DNA from: Tanypteryx hageni
Taxonomy: Eukaryota; Arthropoda; Insecta; Odonata; Petaluridae
Reading direction: 5' to 3'
Assembly: GCA_028673005.1 (NCBI GenBank)
Contig: CM054115.1
Location: 2,914,001-2,978,000 of the forward strand
Length of the DNA stretch: 64,000 nt
Under the pieces are notes generated by a model that saw nothing but the letters and a program-made list of their open reading frames with translations, made no database searches and had not been told where the DNA came from. Of this stretch, positions 63,154 to 64,000 are shown one piece after another. The position numbers and the translations under genes were made by a program. Within the stretch, counting starts at the first letter, position 1. The number at the start of each line of letters is the position of its first letter.

Positions 63154-64000
63154 GAAGCGATAGAGGGAGGAACGATAGTAGAGAATGCGATAGAGGGAGG
63201 AACGATCGAGGTGGAGGCGACAGACAAAGGAACGATAGAGGTGGAGTCTATAGAGTGGAGAATGGTAGTGGGGGAAGCGATAGAGGGAGGAACGATCGAG
63301 GTGGAGGCGAAAGACGGAGGAACGATAGAGGTGGAGGCTATAGAGTGGAGAATGGTAGTGGGGGAAGCGATAGAGGGGGGAACGATAGTAAAAGAGGCGA
63401 TAGAGGGAGGAACGATCGAGGTGGAGGCGATAGACGGAGGAACGATAGAGGTGGAGTCTATAGAGTGGAGAATGTTTAGGGGGGGAAGCGATAGAGGGAG
63501 GAACGATAGTTGAGGATGCGATAGAATGAGGAACGATCGAGGTGGAGGCGATAGACGGAGGAACGATAGAGGTGGAGGCTATAGAGTGGAGAATGGTAAT
63601 GGGGGAAGCGATAGAATGAGGAACGATAGTGGAGGAGGCGATAGAGGGAGGAACGAACGAGGTGGAGGCGATAGACGGAGGAACGATAGAGGTGGAGTCT
63701 ATAGAGTGGAGAATGGTAGTGGGGGAAGCGATAGAGGGAGGAACGATAGTAGAGGAGGCGATAGAGTGAGGAACGATCGAGGTGGAGGCGAAAGACGGAG
63801 GAACGATAGAGGTGGAGGCTATAGAGTGGAGAATGTTTAGGGGGGGAAGCGATAGAGGGGGGAACGATAGTAGAGGATGCGATAGAATGAGGAACGATCG
63901 AAGTGGAGGCGATAGACGGAGGAACGATAGCGGTGGAGGCTAAAGAGTGGAGAATGGTAATGGGGGAAGCGATAGAATGAGGAACGATAGTAGAGGATGC
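63123..64000 (+). repeat. 1,472-bp HOR D, copy 2, cut by window end
   Basis: This follows 61,651-62,528 at offset 1,472 (landmarks 62,054/63,526). Small differences are GACAGACAAAGG at 63,220 and GGCTAAAGAGTGG at 63,939. The array continues past base 64,000. Confidence 0.8.

Larger units (their letters stand above)
1..64000. repeat. Satellite/megasatellite array, 120-bp monomer, spans whole window
   Basis: Every part of the window reads as diverged copies of one 120-bp monomer, with no unique sequence between copies. At 64,000 bases this is about 530 monomers. The first and last bases lie inside repeat units, so both ends of the array are outside the window. Copies differ by scattered substitutions, occasional one-base indels, and gains or losses of 30, 60 or 120 bp. 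The given strand is purine-rich throughout. Tandem satellites of this size with nested higher-order repeats are typical of eukaryotic heterochromatin (centromeric, pericentromeric, subtelomeric or sex-chromosome). Which of these applies is not visible here. A very large internally repetitive gene is the main alternative, but recurrent stops and frameshifts argue against it. Confidence 0.97.

Noticed and set aside
1..64000. Many open frames of 60-400 codons on both strands as protein-coding genes
   Set aside because: They overlap each other in several frames, start at arbitrary subunits (often GTG or TTG), end at recurrent TAG/TGA variants, and shift frame at the 7-G and short subunits. No non-repetitive domain, promoter, splice pattern or polyadenylation signal accompanies them. 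Low T on one strand and a period divisible by three explain their length.
1..64000. GATA motifs as GATA-factor sites or a Bkm-type (GATA)n sex-chromosome satellite
   Set aside because: GATA is mostly preceded by C (CGATAG) and does not fit WGATAR. The array is a 30-bp unit, not a run of GATA tetramers.
1..64000. CRISPR array (regularly spaced repeats)
   Set aside because: The sequence between any chosen repeats is itself the same repeat family. There are no unique spacers, no leader and no cas genes.
1..64000. Transposable element, LTR, tRNA, rRNA or origin signals
   Set aside because: No terminal repeats, target-site duplications, integrase or transposase motifs, cloverleaf or rRNA-like sequence was seen; all DNA belongs to the 120-bp family.
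1..64000. A new defence or other multi-gene system
   Set aside because: There is no gene content to support one. The unusual feature of the window is the repeat architecture itself.

Overview
The whole 64-kb window is one tandem-repeat (satellite or megasatellite) array. I see no unique sequence, no credible protein-coding gene, no rRNA or tRNA, no CRISPR array and no transposon. The array runs off both ends of the window, so its true length and its flanks are unknown. Nothing looks bacterial. Tens of kilobases of nested satellite with multi-kb higher-order repeats suggests a eukaryotic chromosome, but the species cannot be read from this sequence.

The organisation has at least four levels. 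(1) A 30-bp subrepeat of the form GAGGCGATAGACGG...GAACGATAGAGGTG. (2) A 120-bp monomer made of four distinguishable 30-bp subunits (types 1-2-3-4); dividing window length by unit length gives about 530 monomers. (3) Higher-order repeats (HORs) of about 0.78, 1.47, 2.4-2.5, 2.9, 3.24, 3.9 and 4.35 kb, recognised by chains of variant monomers. (4) Very long direct duplications: a 6.57-kb stretch repeated 13.8 kb downstream, and a 13.9-kb stretch (about 744-14,707) repeated 42.7 kb downstream (about 43,500-57,373).

Layout from left to right: a 779-bp repeat pair (1-1.3 kb); the first copy of the 13.9-kb block, containing a 3.24-kb tandem pair (4.24-10.72 kb); three 4.35-kb-type blocks, the middle one missing about 1.44 kb (15.06-26.67 kb); a bridge; four 2.4-2.5-kb blocks (29.57-39.5 kb); a block rich in private single-base indels (39.4-42.6 kb); a mosaic junction (42.6-43.5 kb); the second copy of the 13.9-kb block (43.5-57.4 kb); a 3.9-kb tandem duplication (53.75-61.46 kb); and a 1,472-bp tandem pair running off the right end.

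Base composition is very strand-asymmetric. The monomer at 2,662-2,781 has roughly 47% G, 33% A, 13% T and 8% C on the given strand, and eight of its nine cytosines are in CpG. Because 30 is a multiple of three and the strand is poor in T, two sense frames and two antisense frames stay open for long stretches. They encode decapeptide repeats (GGDRRRNDRG-like and EAIDGGTIEV-like on the sense strand). I interpret these as by-products of period and composition: they are repeatedly closed by stops, they shift frame at copy-specific indels, and no unique start, promoter, intron or C-terminus is present. All coordinates of block edges are by eye, within about 10-40 bp.
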